Shown here one piece after another: positions 12,354-15,422 of a DNA stretch of 15,422 bases. A program made the translations under genes and the position numbers. This DNA is from JBBQER01 sp052148155 (GTDB taxonomy: Bacteria > Actinomycetota > Acidimicrobiia > IMCC26256 > PALSA-610): assembly GCA_052148155.1 (NCBI GenBank), contig JBKQIY010000128.1:1-15422 (forward strand), given 5' to 3'. How positions within the stretch are numbered: position 1 is the first letter of the stretch; each line of letters opens with the position of its first letter. Under the pieces are notes generated by a model, which was given only the letters and a program-made list of their open reading frames with translations, had not been told where the DNA came from and searched no databases.

Positions 12354-13742
12354 GTGCTCGCACCGACGTTCCGCACACCGCTCGCGGACCGGTACCGCGA
12401 GCGCGGCGGAGCGTGGGACGGTCCGTCACTCGATGAGCTCCTGACACACGCGGCGACGCCGGAGTTCGCGGATCGCGTCGCACGGGTCGCGGGAGGACTC
12501 CGCGCGTGTGGTGTCGACGCTGGCGACGCCGTGGCCTGGCAGTCGGCGAATCGCGACGAGGTCGCGTTGTTGTACCGCGCCTGCTGGCGGCTCGGCGCCG
12601 TCGCGGCACCGCTGCACCACCAGCTCGGCGTGTCTGAGGTCGAGCGGGCAAGACAGGCGGTTGGACCCAAACTCGTCGTTGACGATCTCAATGCGTTGCC
12701 CGACGGCCCGCCCGTCTCGCAGCTGTGGACCGATCGGGAACAGCTCGCCGCGGTGTTGTTCACCAGCGGTTCGAGCGGCACGCCCAAAGGTGTGCTGCAC
12801 ACGCAGGCGACACTTGCCTACAAAGCCGCGCTCATGGCCGACGTGCATGCGTTGCACATCGACGATTGTGTCCTGATGCCCGCGCCGGGCGCGCACATCT
12901 CGGGCCTCCTGAATGGTGTGACACTGCCGGGTGTGGTGCCGTTCCGTTCGGTGTTCATGGCGCGTTGGGATCCGGAACTCGCACTCGAACTGATCGAACG
13001 TGAATACGTCACGTTCATGGTGGGTCCGCCAACGTTCTTCGTGTCCCTCATGCAGGCGCCCGACTTCGCGCCGGCACGGGTCGCGAGTTTGCGGCTGATC
13101 TCCTCAGGAGGTGCCGGCGTCAGCGTCGCGTTCGTCGAGGAAGCATCGGCGGTACTCGCCGCGACGGTGAAACGCACGTATGGCTCGACTGAAGCGCCCA
13201 CGATCGCGACCAGCGTCGGTGTCGATCCGATCGACGCCGCGCACACTCACGATGGTCACGCGATCGGCGACGTCGAGCTTCGCGTTGTCGACGGCGAGCT
13301 GCGCGTGCGCGGGCCCGAAGTGTGCGTCGGGTATCTCGACGCCGACCAAAACGACGGGGCGTTCGACGCCGACGGCTGGTTCCGCACCGGGGACCTCGCG
13401 TCCCTCGATCGCGAGGGCTGGCTCACGATCGTTGGACGGCTCAAGGATTTGATCATCCGCGGTGGCGAGAACATCTCGACCGCGGAGGTGGAACGCGAGC
13501 TCGAAGCCCATCCCGACGTACGCCAAGCCGTGGTGATCGGATACCCCGATCCACTCATGGGCGAACGCGTCGCCGCCTTCGTCGTCGCAGCGTCGAATTT
13601 CGATGTCGACACTGTCGGCGCGTGGTTCTCGTCGCGCGGCATCGCACGCTTCAAGACGCCGGAGCGGGTCATCGTCGTTGATGGGTTGCCGACCTTGCCG
13701 ACCGGCAAACCCGATCGTCACGCGCTCCGCTCGCAACTCTGA
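12354..13742 (+). CDS. AMP-dependent acyl-CoA synthetase (FadD-like)
   Basis: A 462-aa member of the ANL adenylating family that would activate a carboxylic acid to its CoA thioester with ATP. The P-loop LFTSGSSGTPKG is at 135-146, YGSTEAP at 276-282, GWFRTGDL at 341-348, GRLKDLIIRGGENIS at 361-375, and the catalytic lysine K452 in PTGKPDR. It is somewhat short for the family (usually 500-560 aa), the N-terminal subdomain being compact. GTG 12354 is the first plausible start after the dehydrogenase stop and has no clear ribosome site; the frame is open further upstream only as a shadow of the dehydrogenase. Organisation suggests that its product feeds the dehydrogenase. An IS element lies 20 bp after its stop, and the C-terminus looks complete. 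Confidence 0.92.
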   Translation: MLAPTFRTPLADRYRERGGAWDGPSLDELLTHAATPEFADRVARVAGGLRACGVDAGDAVAWQSANRDEVALLYRACWRLGAVAAPLHHQLGVSEVERARQAVGPKLVVDDLNALPDGPPVSQLWTDREQLAAVLFTSGSSGTPKGVLHTQATLAYKAALMADVHALHIDDCVLMPAPGAHISGLLNGVTLPGVVPFRSVFMARWDPELALELIEREYVTFMVGPPTFFVSLMQAPDFAPARVASLRLISSGGAGVSVAFVEEASAVLAATVKRTYGSTEAPTIATSVGVDPIDAAHTHDGHAIGDVELRVVDGELRVRGPEVCVGYLDADQNDGAFDADGWFRTGDLASLDREGWLTIVGRLKDLIIRGGENISTAEVERELEAHPDVRQAVVIGYPDPLMGERVAAFVVAASNFDVDTVGAWFSSRGIARFKTPERVIVVDGLPTLPTGKPDRHALRSQL

Positions 13743-13762
13743 TCAGCGTTCGGCGACTCTGT

Positions 13763-13787
13763 CTAAGCCCGGATCCACCGATCGTGT
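13763..13787 (+). repeat. Left terminal inverted repeat of the IS
   Basis: It begins CTAAGCCCGGATCCACCGAT and continues with C then GTGT. It pairs with 15398-15422 in inverted orientation, with mismatches only at the third and twenty-first bases. Confidence 0.88.
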
Positions 13788-13812
13788 TGTGTGTTGGGTG
13801 GCGCGTATCCGC

Positions 13813-13884
13813 GAAGAATGCCCTCCGAGCAGGGATGATGACGGTTACCAGACCAACATCGTTCCCGTTCAGGAGGGCATCTTC
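13813..13884 (+). promoter_or_regulatory. Hairpin sequestering the transposase ribosome-binding site
   Basis: GAAGAATGCCCTCC (13813-13826) is complementary to GGAGGGCATCTTC (13872-13884) with one bulged A. This includes nine consecutive pairs that bury the Shine-Dalgarno AGGAGG (13871-13876). Smaller pairings (GGGA with TCCC, GGT with ACC) can form inside the loop. In RNA transcribed from outside the element, the hairpin would hide the ribosome site. The complementarity is seen directly; the control role is inferred by analogy with IS10 and IS50. Confidence 0.6.
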
Positions 13885-13887
13885 TCG

Positions 13888-15201
13888 ATGCGATCTTTGC
13901 ACAGTCTCGACCGGTTTGATGTGACCTTCGATGATGAGCACGCGGTGGCTGACGCGGGGCTCATGTTGCCGGCGACGTTGGCACAGCATTTGGGCTTGCG
14001 TGAGCTCATCGATGAGTGCGTCGACCTGGGTGATGCGCCCGGCCGGGCGAATGTGGGCCACAAAGCGATGACGTTGATCCATTCGGCGTTGGCGGACGGG
14101 GACTGCATCGACGACGCCGACGCGTTACGCGCCGGTGAGACCGAGGCCGTGTTGGGTCACGCGGTGCTCGCTCCTTCCACGTTGGGAACGTTCTTGCGGA
14201 GCTTCACGTGGGGGCATTCCCGTCAGCTGGACCGGGTAAGTGGCGAACTGCTCGCCCGGGCGTGGGCTGGTGGTGGCGGTGGGGGCGACCTACCGGTCAC
14301 GGTGGATGTGGACTCCACGATCTGTGAGACCTACGGGTTCGCCAAACAAGGTGGTGTGTTCGGCTACACCAAGGTGCGGGGCTATCACCCGCTCGTCGCG
14401 GTGATCGCCGGCACAGGCGACGTGGTGCATTGTCGGTTGCGGGGCGGCAACGCCAACTCTGGACGCGGCGCGAAAAGTTTCCTCGTCGAGACGTTCAACC
14501 GTGTCCGCGCCGCGGGCGCGACCGGACCGATGACGTTGCGCGCCGATTCGGGGTTCTACAGTCGCAACGTCGTCGACGCATGCGGCCACGCAGACGTGCG
14601 GTTCTCGATCACGGTGAAGCTCTCCAAGGCGTTACATAAGGCCATCGCGGCGATTCCCGACAGCGCGTGGACGCCGATCCCGTACTTCTGCGACGGCGCT
14701 GACGTCGCGGAGACCAACTACCGGCCGTTCGGCAAAGACCAGCCCGACCGGCGACTGATCGTGCGGCGCGTGCGCCCCTCGCCCGGCACCCAACTCGCCT
14801 TGTTTGTCGAGTTCTCCTACCACGCGTTCATCACCGACCGCGACGGCGACACCCTCGAACTCGAAGCTGATCACCGCCGCCACGCCGAGATCGAAAACAC
14901 GATCCGCGACCTGAAATACGGCGTCGGACTCAACCACCTCCCCTCGGGTCGTTTCGGCGCGAACGCTGCGTGGCTCGCCCTCAACGTCATCGCGCACAAC
15001 CTGTCCCGCTGGGTCGGCCGCATCGGACTCAACGAACCGCTCCTCACCCACAAGACCCTCCGACGCCGCTACCTACGCATACCCGGCCGCCTCACCCGCT
15101 CCGCGCGCCAACCAACCCTGCACCTCCCAACCCGATGGCCATGGCGACAACAATTCCAAGGTGCGCTCATCAACCTGCGCGCCGTCGTGCTCATCACCTG
15201 A
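13888..15201 (+). CDS. IS1380-family DDE transposase
   Basis: A 437-aa transposase that would cut and join the ends of this element. The catalytic triad is visible: D140/D142 in TVDVDSTICETYG, D220 in LRADSGFYS, and Glu in RHAEIENTIRDLKYGVGL (E334/E336). The segment FGYTKVRGYHPLVAV (158-172) is typical of the family. The C-terminus ends with the usual basic, Trp-containing segment. ATG 13888 was chosen because AGGAGG lies 11 bp upstream. The frame is open further back to 13603, inside the ligase gene, and an in-frame GTG exists within the IS, but neither has a ribosome site. No frameshift or internal stop is seen, so it looks functional. Confidence 0.92.
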   Translation: MRSLHSLDRFDVTFDDEHAVADAGLMLPATLAQHLGLRELIDECVDLGDAPGRANVGHKAMTLIHSALADGDCIDDADALRAGETEAVLGHAVLAPSTLGTFLRSFTWGHSRQLDRVSGELLARAWAGGGGGGDLPVTVDVDSTICETYGFAKQGGVFGYTKVRGYHPLVAVIAGTGDVVHCRLRGGNANSGRGAKSFLVETFNRVRAAGATGPMTLRADSGFYSRNVVDACGHADVRFSITVKLSKALHKAIAAIPDSAWTPIPYFCDGADVAETNYRPFGKDQPDRRLIVRRVRPSPGTQLALFVEFSYHAFITDRDGDTLELEADHRRHAEIENTIRDLKYGVGLNHLPSGRFGANAAWLALNVIAHNLSRWVGRIGLNEPLLTHKTLRRRYLRIPGRLTRSARQPTLHLPTRWPWRQQFQGALINLRAVVLIT

Positions 15202-15397
15202 CCGGCCGGCACACCAACACACGCCGCCCCGGACAACACTCGTCGACACGCGTCCAAACACGCTTCGAGCAACGCTCGCGACGCTCACGCGTTCAACATC
15301 CAGCACAACCCGACAACACCGCGCGCAGCTACGACCACCACCCGCGATCACAGCATCGGTCACAACCAACACACGACCGACAACCACTCACAACCCC
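15202..15397. other. Noncoding A/C-rich right end of the IS
   Basis: About 195 bp between the transposase stop and the right inverted repeat. The plus strand is strikingly rich in C and A, with many CAAC, ACAC and CCAC runs, and poor in T. Open frames on both strands here have low-complexity products (Thr/Pro-rich or Val/Gly/Arg-rich) and are not credible genes. I see no passenger gene. Confidence 0.5.
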
Positions 15398-15422
15398 ACA
15401 CAATCGGTGGATCCGGGCTAAG
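15398..15422 (-). repeat. Right terminal inverted repeat of the IS
   Basis: Read on the minus strand it begins CTTAGCCCGGATCCACCGAT and then T and GTGT, matching the left repeat at 23 of 25 positions. It ends on the final base of the window. Confidence 0.85.

Larger units (their letters stand above)
13763..15422 (+). mobile_element. IS1380-family insertion sequence, apparently complete
   Basis: A transposase of the IS1380 DDE type is bounded by 25-bp inverted repeats at 13763-13787 and 15398-15422 that differ at two positions. The length is about 1660 bp, as usual for the family. The right repeat ends exactly at the last base of the window, so the target duplication cannot be checked. If the true tips are the AGCCC bases (13766 and 15419), the flanks TCTA and AAG do not match. 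It is inserted just after the acyl-CoA synthetase gene and does not break it. Confidence 0.9.

Noticed and set aside
13759..13765. Target-site duplication flanking the IS
   Set aside because: With tips at 13766 and 15419 the flanks TCTA and AAG do not match. With tips at 13763 and 15422 the right flank is outside the window.
15073..15387. 104-aa minus-strand ORF at the IS right end
   Set aside because: Its product is low-complexity Val/Gly/Arg-rich sequence produced by the A/C strand bias, and it overlaps the transposase 3' end antisense.
1..15422. CRISPR array, prophage genes or toxin-antitoxin pair
   Set aside because: I saw no regularly spaced direct repeats, cas-like, integrase or phage structural proteins, or recognisable toxin-antitoxin pairs.

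Overview
This 15.4-kb window is high-GC DNA with GC-rich third codon positions, frequent GTG starts and many apparently leaderless genes. The gene content is also typical of Actinomycetota: a deazaflavin (F420)-dependent nitroreductase-family protein, a mycothiol-type maleylpyruvate isomerase-fold protein, a KstR-like TetR repressor, a bacterial class P450 and an FadE/FadD-like pair. A soil or aquatic actinobacterium, possibly of the Acidimicrobiia, is my inference; no rRNA or other marker gene is present to prove it.

Layout. The left edge (1-184) holds no assignable gene. A KstR-like TetR repressor (185-793, minus) has a strong promoter whose spacer is filled by an inverted-repeat operator. 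A gap of about 460 bp with three stem-loops leads to a small secreted or anchored Ala/Thr-rich protein (1280-1858, plus). A second copy of the same operator precedes an alkylsulfatase-like metallo-beta-lactamase (MBL) protein (2009-3280, plus). This is followed by what looks like a frameshifted gene remnant whose last 72 codons overlap an SDR (3758-4561, plus). A double-hairpin terminator separates these from a minus-strand pair: a maleylpyruvate isomerase-like protein (4646-5434) downstream of an SDR (5442-6206). That SDR is divergent, by 24 bp, from a glyoxalase II-like MBL gene (6231-6962) that is coupled to the nitroreductase-family gene (6962-7321). Convergent to these is a minus-strand pair, an SDR (8156-8944) and an MBL-fold protein that has lost nearly all metal ligands (7325-8137). 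Next come a doubtful 63-aa ORF, a P450 (9234-10445, minus), a small Lys-rich single-TM protein (10520-10657, plus), an empty gap, and an acyl-CoA dehydrogenase plus acyl-CoA ligase operon (11087-13742, plus). A complete-looking IS1380-family element (13763-15422) lies 20 bp after the ligase, and its right inverted repeat ends on the last base of the window.

How it fits together. The repressor resembles KstR, the repressor of cholesterol catabolism, and both operators resemble the KstR motif TNNAACNNGTTNNA with one extra base. P450 hydroxylation, SDR oxidation, CoA activation, acyl-CoA dehydrogenation and MBL hydrolysis together look like an accessory island for degrading sterols, isoprenoids or other hydrophobic carboxylic acids. 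The actual substrate cannot be read from the sequence. Only the repressor and the first MBL gene carry the visible operator.
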